DNA of 7,331 bases from Bacteroidota bacterium (GTDB lineage: Bacteria; Bacteroidota; Ignavibacteria; Ignavibacteriales; Ignavibacteriaceae). Under the pieces are notes generated by a model. The model was not told the origin of the DNA. It did not search any database and saw only the letters and a list, made by a program, of their open reading frames with translations. A program made the position numbers and the translations under genes. This document shows, one piece after another, positions 1 to 6,205 of this stretch (positions are counted from its first letter, which is position 1; each line of letters opens with the position of its first letter). Location of the stretch: contig JAJYIL010000148.1 in assembly GCA_021790055.1 (NCBI GenBank), positions 1-7,331 of the forward strand, in the 5' to 3' direction.

Positions 1-7
1 GATTTAG

Positions 8-907
8 ATGGAAATATTTACCGTCTTAGGCGATAATGCTAAAACATCTGGAGATGTAGCAAATAAGCTTTCATCGGATGAAAGAGCAACAGACAGGCTG
101 ATGAATGCGCTTTGCACAATGAATTTTCTTGAAAAGCGAAACGGGAAATTTTCCAACACAAGCTTCTCTTCAAAATTCCTTGTAAAGGGAAAGCAGGACT
201 ATTTCTCAAATATTATGCATGCGGTGAATTTATGGGATTCATGGAGCGGACTTACAGGTACGGTTCGCTCGGGAAAGCGTGTAACGCGGAACAATGACGG
301 CAGTAGAAATTGGGCGGAGAATTTTATAGAAGCAATGCATTACAGGGCAGTAAGGCAAGCCCCGGAAGACGTCGGCTTGATGGACCTAAGAAACATTCAT
401 AAGGTTCTGGATGTCGGCGGCGGCTCCGGTGCCTTTTCGATGGAGATTGTAAATGCAAAGAAAGATATAAGTGTGGTTGTCTTCGATCTTCCGGATATTA
501 TTCCTTTAACGCAGAAATATATTGAGCAAGCAGGGCTTCAAGATAAAATAAAAACCATCAAGGGTAATTATTTGCATGATGATTTAGGTTCCGGCTACGA
601 CTTGATTTTTCTATCGGCAATTGTCCACAGCAATTCATTTGAAGAAAATAAAAAGCTAATTCGAAAATGCGTAGGGGCGTTAAATAAAAATGGTCAGGTT
701 GTTATTCAAGATTATGCTATGAATGAAGACAGGACTACTCCTGCAAGCGGTGCGTTCTTTGCTTTGAATATGCTTGTGAATACCGAAGGCGGAGATACGT
801 TTACCGAAAAAGAAATATTCTCCTGGCTAAAAGATGCCGGCTTAAACAGAATCACGAGAAAAGATACAACGCATGGTGCTGCACAAATTGTAGGGATGAA
901 AGAATGA
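8..907 (+). CDS. SAM-dependent O-methyltransferase (Methyltransf_2 type), probably N-terminally truncated
   Basis: Predicted to transfer a methyl group from S-adenosylmethionine to a small-molecule hydroxyl in the cytoplasm; the substrate cannot be read from sequence. Residues 1-60 form a winged-helix dimerisation region (KTSGDVANKL, then LMNALCTMNFLEKRNGKFSN). The catalytic Rossmann domain follows: SAM motif I DVGGGSGAF at 135-143, the acidic ribose-binding region VFDLP at 158-162 and the general-base position IVH at 205-207 (usually LHDW; here HSNS). The C-terminal FTEKEIFSWLKDAGL at 265-279 is typical of this group. At 299 residues it is short for the family (about 330-350), and it opens at a point (MEIFTVLGD) that normally lies about 20-30 residues inside. 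The ATG is preceded directly by in-frame TAG at 5-7, so either translation begins here or the gene is broken. It converges on the minus-strand gene to its right. The family call is firm; the substrate is unknown. Confidence 0.9.
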   Translation: MEIFTVLGDNAKTSGDVANKLSSDERATDRLMNALCTMNFLEKRNGKFSNTSFSSKFLVKGKQDYFSNIMHAVNLWDSWSGLTGTVRSGKRVTRNNDGSRNWAENFIEAMHYRAVRQAPEDVGLMDLRNIHKVLDVGGGSGAFSMEIVNAKKDISVVVFDLPDIIPLTQKYIEQAGLQDKIKTIKGNYLHDDLGSGYDLIFLSAIVHSNSFEENKKLIRKCVGALNKNGQVVIQDYAMNEDRTTPASGAFFALNMLVNTEGGDTFTEKEIFSWLKDAGLNRITRKDTTHGAAQIVGMKE

Positions 908-920
908 CGTTTTAGTGGCG

Positions 921-991
921 CTCGTAATCTTGATCTTAATCGGATTTTAACAGCTTAATATTAAGAATAAGGGCAAGATTACGAACACGAG
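921..991. repeat. Hexamer-based imperfect inverted repeat between convergent genes
   Basis: An inverted repeat sits between the 3' ends of the methyltransferase and the polyferredoxin gene. The outer arms are perfect over 11 bases (TCGTAATCTTG at 922-932, CAAGATTACGA at 974-984). An inner pair, TCTTAAT (934-940) and ATTAAGA (960-966), extends the stem with a bulge. The arms are themselves six-base degenerate tandem units: TAATCT, TGATCT, TAATCG on the left; ATTAAG, AATAAG, GGCAAG, ATTACG, AACACG on the right. A transcript from either side could fold, so it may end or protect both mRNAs. There is no T-tract, so it is not a textbook intrinsic terminator. It is related to the element at 5997-6068. 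Confidence 0.7.
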
Positions 992-1023
992 AGCAGTAAG
1001 ATAGATAAGAGAATAACATAGGA

Positions 1024-2607
1024 TTAGAAAGGGAAGTCTTCCTTGTAATTAATTTTTTCTTTGATCTTTTTTTCTTCCTTCTTTTTGGCTATTTGATGAA
1101 CAGGGTTGCCTTCAACATAAATTGCCTTGTACGGCTTTACTGGGCAGGCATACTCACATGCGCCGCAGCCAATGCAATATTCATTTTGGACTTGAGGCAT
1201 ACGTAAGCTTGCAATTATTTCGTTGCCTTCATGATAAGGAACCATTGAAACTGCCTTAGTAGGACAGTGTTCTGAGCAAGCGCCGCAGTCGGTTTTTTCC
1301 GTATAAACTATGCAATTCTCCTTTACGAACGTAACCTTGCCGAGTTGTGTTATCTTTTTCTTTCCGGGCTCTATTGGAAGAATAGCGCCGCTGGGACAAA
1401 CCTGGCTGCAAATGATGCATTCGAAATTGCAGAAGCTTGTTTGGTAATCCATCTTCGGCTGCATAATGCCAAGAATTCCATAATCCAGGAAAGAAGGTTG
1501 AAGCACTTGTACCGGGCAAGCGCTTATGCAGAGATTACACGCAGTACAGTTGGCAGTAAAATGCTCGATACTAATAGAGCCCGGTGGAGTTACAGGATTT
1601 TTTTTGACGATAGGGAGCTTGCTTGGATTCTTGGGTGCAATTTTTATCTGTGCGAAAATTGAAGTGACGGGTAGAAGCATTAATCCCATACATGAAAGAA
1701 TAAAATTTCTTTTTTTGAGGTCTACATTATCACCGCCACTTAGTTCATTCTTTTTCAAGCCGTAAAAATAACCTACTCCATTAGTTGGGCAAACGGCAAT
1801 GCAATTGTAGCAGCTTACACAGCGGCTGAAGTCGAGGTACTTTCCTTTCTTATCAATGCATTCCGACTTGCAGGCTCTTTCGCAAAGATTGCAGCTAATA
1901 CATTTCTCCTTATCTATTTTTAATTCGTATAGAGAAAATCTTGAAAGCAATCCGAGCAAAGCTCCGACCGGACAAACGGTATTGCAGAATAGTCTTCCTG
2001 AAGAAAACGACATCCAGAAAACGATTACCAAAAATAAAAACGGTAAGGTCAACCCGATGAAATTTATTCCTTTTATTTCTACCGGATAAATAGAGTAGAT
2101 GTTCAACTTATCCAAGGTAAAAGCCAGCAGGTTATTCAAAACCAACAGCAGCGGCTTAAAAAGCTGTACGGTGATTCTTCCGAAGTTGCTGTAAGGATCA
2201 AGTAAGTTGACTGCAAATAAGCTTCCGCTTAGTAAAAAGATTACCGCGAGAATGAGAAATGCGTAATGTATCCGGCTGCTTGCTTTTCTATGTTTAAAAT
2301 ATTTTTTCTTAACGATTTTTCTATGAATAAATGAAAAAATATCCTGAAGAGTTCCAAGCGGGCAAATGCTCGAGCAGTAAATTCTGCCGAATAATAAGGC
2401 TAAGAACACGATAAAAATAAATCCTGCTGCAGCTATTCCCGTTATTCTAATAAATTTAATTAACGATGGTATGAACTGAAGATACGTAAAATAATTTGTA
2501 AACCTTGGCGATAGCCAATTGCCAAAATCTAAAAACAAAGCCGTTACGGAGATGAAAAAGATAAGTGAAACAACAATCCGGATTTTTTTCAGGTAAGATA
2601 ATTTCAT
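1024..2607 (-). CDS. Membrane polyferredoxin, NapH-like and NapG-like halves fused
   Basis: Likely an inner-membrane electron carrier that takes electrons from quinol and passes them outward through iron-sulfur clusters. The N-terminal half resembles NapH: hydrophobic segments near residues 10-28, 52-73, 114-134 and 182-201, two CxxxCP pairs (C78/C82 and C208/C212), then ferredoxin-like clusters at C236-C250 and C263-C273. A further hydrophobic segment at 302-319 follows KKRNF, which resembles a degenerate Tat motif. The C-terminal half matches NapG in its four clusters: C354/357/360/364, C393/397/400/404, C432/441/444/448 and C478/481/484/488. The last 20 or so residues are Lys/Glu-rich. An ATG at 2607 with a distant GAGGA (2620-2624, 12 bases away) supports the start. 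It lies 136 bases downstream of the DUF362 gene on the same strand and may be co-transcribed. No terminal reductase is adjacent, so the acceptor is unknown. Alternative family labels are MauN/NosR-like 4Fe-4S proteins. Confidence 0.88.
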   Translation of the reverse strand: MKLSYLKKIRIVVSLIFFISVTALFLDFGNWLSPRFTNYFTYLQFIPSLIKFIRITGIAAAGFIFIVFLALLFGRIYCSSICPLGTLQDIFSFIHRKIVKKKYFKHRKASSRIHYAFLILAVIFLLSGSLFAVNLLDPYSNFGRITVQLFKPLLLVLNNLLAFTLDKLNIYSIYPVEIKGINFIGLTLPFLFLVIVFWMSFSSGRLFCNTVCPVGALLGLLSRFSLYELKIDKEKCISCNLCERACKSECIDKKGKYLDFSRCVSCYNCIAVCPTNGVGYFYGLKKNELSGGDNVDLKKRNFILSCMGLMLLPVTSIFAQIKIAPKNPSKLPIVKKNPVTPPGSISIEHFTANCTACNLCISACPVQVLQPSFLDYGILGIMQPKMDYQTSFCNFECIICSQVCPSGAILPIEPGKKKITQLGKVTFVKENCIVYTEKTDCGACSEHCPTKAVSMVPYHEGNEIIASLRMPQVQNEYCIGCGACEYACPVKPYKAIYVEGNPVHQIAKKKEEKKIKEKINYKEDFPF

Positions 2608-2621
2608 CGATTCAAACTTTC

Positions 2622-2743
2622 CTCGATTCTCGATGCTGGATACTTGATGCTCGTAAAAAGAAACCCGTTTTTAATTACTATCCAAGGCTTTAAAAATCTC
2701 TTATCCTGTATCGAGAATCCAGTATCAAGTATCGAGAATTGAG
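2622..2743. repeat. Heptamer-based inverted repeat filling the DUF362-polyferredoxin gap
   Basis: Two equal 32-base arms (2622-2653 and 2712-2743) are inverted complements at 27 of 32 positions and enclose 58 bases. Each arm is a seven-base degenerate tandem. On the left the units are TCGATTC, TCGATGC, TGGATAC, TTGATGC and a decayed fifth; on the right TATCGAG, AATCCAG, TATCAAG, TATCGAG, AATTGAG (2709-2743). The right arm ends on the base next to the DUF362 stop codon (2744-2746). The left arm overlaps the only Shine-Dalgarno-like site of the polyferredoxin gene. A DUF362 transcript reading through would form a long hairpin, so attenuation, mRNA stabilisation or masking of the downstream start are possible roles. 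A mobile or REP-like origin is equally possible. Confidence 0.75.
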
Positions 2744-3655
2744 TTACATAATGATCCTTTTGATCTTCAGCTTGCTTAAGTCTTTTGTTCCGACATTCAG
2801 CTCAGCAGCATAATTTATATATTCAATCTCATCCGGATTTACCCCGAAGAGCTTTGCAGCGGCTGTATCTGCAGCTACTATATCGGTTGAAACTATAAGA
2901 GATTTCATTAAGATAAGATCATCTTTGGATCTTCCGCGAGGTCCATTCTTCATCATTACATTGTAAGCATCAACAACTGTTAGGTCCGGCTTCCGGTAAG
3001 TTGCAAAGTCTGCAATACATTGATGTAAATTATTGCCGTGCCAGTAACCTCTATCCCAGACTGCACCCATTAAATTTTTCATCCCGGCAGTTAGCCGGCT
3101 TGAGCCATGTTCTTTTAGGACAGGAACATTTATAAAGACATCGGCATTCAAAACAAGTTCATGAACTTTAGCAGACTTTAGATTTTTTCCCTTCTTTATG
3201 GAAACATTTTGGTAGTAACCTTCACTGGCACCAGATACGATTTTGGCGCCGGCATCTTTAGAGGCTTTTTCTATCCCGCTTGAAGAATAGCAGCGTGTCC
3301 AGCTATCGCAAGTATGATCGAAAACGTAAACATCTTTTGCCCCGGCTTCAAAGCAAAGTTTAATGATTCTTGAAACTAATTTGGGATTGGTGCATGCTGC
3401 TTTTTCCGGCACCACATCCCAACCGATATTCGGTTTCACGGTAACGGTTTGTCCCTTCTTAACGAACTTCTTTATGCCTCCCAAAGAAGAAATTGCTTTA
3501 TCGAACATTACATCAGGTTCGCCGCCTTTAACGGCAACCAAGTCGTAATTTGTTTGTTCTTGAAATGAGTTTGGCAATATTGAAGCTATACTGCCGAAAG
3601 AACCGGCAGCCAAAGCAGCTAAAGAACTTCTTTTTATAAATTCTCGTCTATCCAT
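2744..3655 (-). CDS. DUF362 family protein with Tat signal
   Basis: An uncharacterised family (DUF362) often found beside or fused to iron-sulfur proteins; its reaction is not known to me. The N-terminus has a clear twin-arginine signal: RREFIK at residues 3-8, then an Ala/Gly/Leu-rich stretch (about 11-25), so a folded, possibly cofactor-bearing protein is expected to be exported or membrane-anchored. Recognisable family blocks are VTVKPNIG at 71-78, GAKDVYVFD at 105-113, NVPVLKEH at 176-183, MKNLMGAVW at 192-200 and PDLTVVDAY at 223-231. Cysteines at 88, 101, 116, 122 and 213 are candidates for ligands, but no CxxCxxC cluster is present. At 303 residues it looks complete. The ATG at 3655 has GGAG (3666-3669) ten bases upstream. 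It is transcribed toward the polyferredoxin gene, which suggests one redox unit; the heptamer repeat begins at its stop codon. Confidence 0.88.
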   Translation of the reverse strand: MDRREFIKRSSLAALAAGSFGSIASILPNSFQEQTNYDLVAVKGGEPDVMFDKAISSLGGIKKFVKKGQTVTVKPNIGWDVVPEKAACTNPKLVSRIIKLCFEAGAKDVYVFDHTCDSWTRCYSSSGIEKASKDAGAKIVSGASEGYYQNVSIKKGKNLKSAKVHELVLNADVFINVPVLKEHGSSRLTAGMKNLMGAVWDRGYWHGNNLHQCIADFATYRKPDLTVVDAYNVMMKNGPRGRSKDDLILMKSLIVSTDIVAADTAAAKLFGVNPDEIEYINYAAELNVGTKDLSKLKIKRIIM

Positions 3656-3893
3656 TTTTCCATTGCTCCACTTTAGTTGGTTTTTATTTAATTACTTGGA
3701 GTTATTCAAATAAAGATTCACTTTAAAAATCTAAAGTAAAATTACAATTTAAAAAGCGATTGACAAAATGTCTCCTACCTTGCTATCTCACGTCAATTTT
3801 TCGCAATGATTAATTATACCGTAAAGACAAATTTGTTTTTTTATTTTTATTAAAGCGAAAAAGATATATAACAACAAGAATTCGTAAAATAAT
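3656..3893. promoter_or_regulatory. Divergent promoter region between DUF362 and oligopeptidase B genes
   Basis: This 238-base AT-rich gap must hold start signals for both flanking genes. On the plus strand TTGACA (3760-3765) is a perfect -35 hexamer, but the best -10 at 17-18 bases is only TATCTC (3784-3789). On the minus strand a perfect TATAAT (3818 to 3813) lacks a good -35. A small palindrome, ACTTTA (3720-3725) and TAAAGT (3732-3737) with a six-base spacer, could be an operator or a minor hairpin. No coding sequence or RNA gene is visible. The oligopeptidase ATG at 3894 has no convincing Shine-Dalgarno, which is common in Bacteroidota relatives. The region's role follows from gene layout; the individual hexamers are weak evidence. 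Confidence 0.4.
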
Positions 3894-5984
3894 ATGTATA
3901 GAGATAATACTGCAGTAAAAGCCTCTCAGAAGGAATTTGATAAGCTGGAGCCGCCGGTTGCTGAAAAGATAAGAAAAGAAATTACAAAGCACGGTCATAC
4001 AAGGATTGATTTTTATTATTGGATGAACGATATAAATAATCCAGAGGTTTCGGAGTACCTTGAAGCGGAAAATGAATATACAAGACGGGTGCTTGAAAAT
4101 ACTTCTCAACTGCAGGAAAATCTTTTTAATGAAATTATTGGAAGGATAAAGAAAGAAGACCAGTCGGTTCCATATATGTTTAACGGCTTTTTCTATTATT
4201 ACCGTTATCAAGAGGGTAAAGAATACCCTATTCATTGCCGGAAAAAAGGATCACTTAGTACCGATGAAGAAATAATCCTTGATGTAAATGAAATGGCTAA
4301 AGGTCATAAGTATATTAATGTAACCGGGTTGAATGTAAGCCCGAATAACAAGCTCCTTGCTTACGGAGTTGATTTTTCGGGAAGGAGGAAGTATGAAATT
4401 CATTTTAAGAATCTTGTGACCGGGGAATTGCTTTCTAAAAGGATATTAGATACTGCAGGTTCAACCGCGTGGGCAAATAACAGCACTTCAATTTTTTATT
4501 CAAAGAAGGATAAGGCGCTTCGTTCATATAAAATTTTTAAACACAGCATAAATAATGATTCGTTAAAAGACATGGAGATGTACCATGAGACTGATCCGAA
4601 GTTCGGAGTTTATGTAAGTAAAACAAAATCCGGTAAATACATCCTGATTGGTTCATTTAGCAACACAGCTACTGAGTACCGTTTCCTGGATGCCGACAAT
4701 CCCGAAAGCGAATTGAAGCTGATAAATATGAGAGAAGAAAACCATGAATATTATGTTGACCACCATGAGGATAAATTTTTAATTACTACTAACGATAGCG
4801 CAAAAAACTTCAAGCTGGCTGAAGCTGAGGTCGACAATCCGTCAAAGAAAAATTGGAAAGTAAGAGTTCCCCACCGGCAGAAAATTTTGCTTGAGGGAAT
4901 CGAAGTATTCAAAGACTTCCTCGTACTTCAGGAAAGGCAAGATGGATTAAAGAAAATCAGAATAGTTGATTTAACCAACCGATCTCAAAAATATATTGAT
5001 TTTGAAGAGAGCGCCTATTCGATTTACTTGACTTCGAATTATGACTTTGAATCTTATAAATTGAGATTTGTTTATACCTCTCTTACAACTCCCAACTCTA
5101 CGTACGATTTCAATCTGAAAACCGGGGAAAGGATACTATTGAAGCATGAGGAAGTAGTTGGAAATTTTGATAAGAATAATTATGCAACTGAAAGAATATC
5201 TGCTTTAGCTTCTGATGGTACAAAAGTTCCGATTTCAATCGTGTACAGGAGAGGAATGAAGAAGGATGGCAAGAATCCTTTGTTGCTTACAGGCTACGGC
5301 TCATACGGCATAAGCTCTGATGCTGATTTTTCTTCCGTAAGATTAAGTTTACTAGATAGGGGATTTATTTTTGCCGTCGCTCATATAAGAGGCGGTCAGG
5401 AATTCGGGAGGCAGTGGTATGAGGATGGTAAGTTATTGCACAAGAAAAATACTTTTACAGATTTCATTTCGTGCGCCGAGCATTTAGTAAAAAGTAATTA
5501 CACAAATAAGGAAAACCTTTTTGCCATTGGCGGTAGTGCCGGTGGCTTGCTTATTGGCACCGTAATCAACATGTGCCCGGAATTATTTAAAGGAGTAATT
5601 GCTGCAGTACCGTTTGTTGATGTACTAACAACTATGCTTGATGAAAGCATTCCTCTGACTACTGGCGAATATGATGAGTGGGGAGATCCGAATAAAAAAG
5701 AATTTTACGAATATATTCTTTCTTATTCTCCTTACGATAATGTAGAAAGGAAAAAATATCCCGCCATGCTTGTAACGACGGGCTTGAATGATTCGCAAGT
5801 GCAGTACTGGGAGCCGGCAAAGTGGATTGCAAAGCTCCGGGATATGAAAACGGATGACAACATGCTTTTGCTTTATACCAATATGTCTGCGGGTCATAGC
5901 GGCTCGTCCGGCAGGTTTGAGCGATACAAGGTGGTTGCAATGGAATTTGCTTTTCTTCTTAACTTATTAGGAATCAAAAATTGA
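3894..5984 (+). CDS. ptrB: Oligopeptidase B (prolyl oligopeptidase family S9A)
   Basis: A cytoplasmic serine peptidase that cuts short peptides after Arg or Lys. The N-terminal part carries the family opening (LEPPVAEKIRKE at 18-29, HGHTRIDFYYW at 33-43, NPEVSEYLEAEN at 49-60) and leads into a beta-propeller spanning roughly residues 75-425 (GKEYPIHCRKKG, LDVNEMAKGH, LLAYGVDFSGRRKYEIHF). The alpha/beta-hydrolase domain follows: GYGSYG at 467-472, HIRGGQEFGRQW at 497-508, nucleophile S548 in GGSAGG, D633 in GLNDSQVQYWEP and H668 in AGHSGSSGRF. The P1-recognition segment GEYDEW (591-596) keeps E592 and has Asp594 where many family members have Glu. At 696 residues it is full length. There is no signal peptide. 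The start fits because conserved sequence begins at about residue 18. A hexamer repeat follows the stop codon within 12 bases, suggesting that transcription ends there rather than running into the inhibitor gene. Confidence 0.95.
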   Translation: MYRDNTAVKASQKEFDKLEPPVAEKIRKEITKHGHTRIDFYYWMNDINNPEVSEYLEAENEYTRRVLENTSQLQENLFNEIIGRIKKEDQSVPYMFNGFFYYYRYQEGKEYPIHCRKKGSLSTDEEIILDVNEMAKGHKYINVTGLNVSPNNKLLAYGVDFSGRRKYEIHFKNLVTGELLSKRILDTAGSTAWANNSTSIFYSKKDKALRSYKIFKHSINNDSLKDMEMYHETDPKFGVYVSKTKSGKYILIGSFSNTATEYRFLDADNPESELKLINMREENHEYYVDHHEDKFLITTNDSAKNFKLAEAEVDNPSKKNWKVRVPHRQKILLEGIEVFKDFLVLQERQDGLKKIRIVDLTNRSQKYIDFEESAYSIYLTSNYDFESYKLRFVYTSLTTPNSTYDFNLKTGERILLKHEEVVGNFDKNNYATERISALASDGTKVPISIVYRRGMKKDGKNPLLLTGYGSYGISSDADFSSVRLSLLDRGFIFAVAHIRGGQEFGRQWYEDGKLLHKKNTFTDFISCAEHLVKSNYTNKENLFAIGGSAGGLLIGTVINMCPELFKGVIAAVPFVDVLTTMLDESIPLTTGEYDEWGDPNKKEFYEYILSYSPYDNVERKKYPAMLVTTGLNDSQVQYWEPAKWIAKLRDMKTDDNMLLLYTNMSAGHSGSSGRFERYKVVAMEFAFLLNLLGIKN

Positions 5985-5996
5985 AGTTAAGATTAG

Positions 5997-6068
5997 ACTC
6001 TTAATCTTGCTCTTTATCTTAATCGAACTTAAATTAGATTAAGAGTAAGGTTATTATTAAGATTACGA
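5997..6068. repeat. Hexamer-based imperfect inverted repeat after oligopeptidase B
   Basis: Six-base degenerate units run without slippage on both sides of a short centre. Left units are ACTCTT, AATCTT, GCTCTT, TATCTT, AATCGA (5997-6026); right units are ATTAGA, TTAAGA, GTAAGG, TTATTA, TTAAGA, TTACGA (6033-6068). TCTTAATC (6017-6024) pairs with GATTAAGA (6037-6044), and TCTTAAT (5999-6005) with ATTAAGA (6056-6062), giving an interrupted hairpin. It shares AAGATTACGA (975-984 and 6059-6068) and TCTTAATCG (934-942 and 6017-6025) with the first element, so the two belong to one family. It may act as a 3'-end structure for the oligopeptidase mRNA; no T-tract follows. Confidence 0.65.
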
Positions 6069-6143
6069 CGGGTGAAGTAACTAACGTGACAAGCAATGGT
6101 CCCTGCACATTCGAAGTATTTCAATACAGAACATCCCGGCATT

Positions 6144-6172
6144 TTGATATTTCAATTTCTAAATGTTATTTA
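6144..6172 (+). promoter_or_regulatory. Possible promoter of the I42-domain gene
   Basis: TTGATA (6144-6149) matches five of six -35 positions. TATTTA (6167-6172), 17 bases on, is a weak -10, and the ATG at 6206 lies 33 bases further. TTTG at 6143-6146 also fits the Bacteroidota -33 element, but a matching TAnnTTTG is not seen. The position after the repeat and before the gene makes an independent promoter sensible. The motif match alone is weak in such AT-rich DNA. Confidence 0.3.
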
Positions 6173-6205
6173 TAGCGCAGTAAAAATTTTTATTCGAGAC
6201 TTGAT

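Noticed and set aside
921..991. Reading the repeat elements as CRISPR repeats
   Set aside because: Units are six or seven bases, contiguous and degenerate, without spacers; no cas gene is present.
1345..1662. Open frame of 105 codons on the plus strand inside the polyferredoxin gene
   Set aside because: It lies antisense to a gene with an unmistakable cysteine-cluster pattern, has no recognisable motif and no start context. The same applies to the smaller frames at 1256-1519, 1526-1765 and 1856-2089.
3810..4235. Minus-strand open frame of 141 codons across the start of the oligopeptidase gene
   Set aside because: Its protein is an Ile/Phe/Lys-rich shadow of AT-rich coding DNA, and most of it opposes the conserved N-terminus of oligopeptidase B.
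5625..5940. Two minus-strand open frames over the catalytic end of oligopeptidase B
   Set aside because: Both oppose the conserved Ser-Asp-His region and show no family resemblance.
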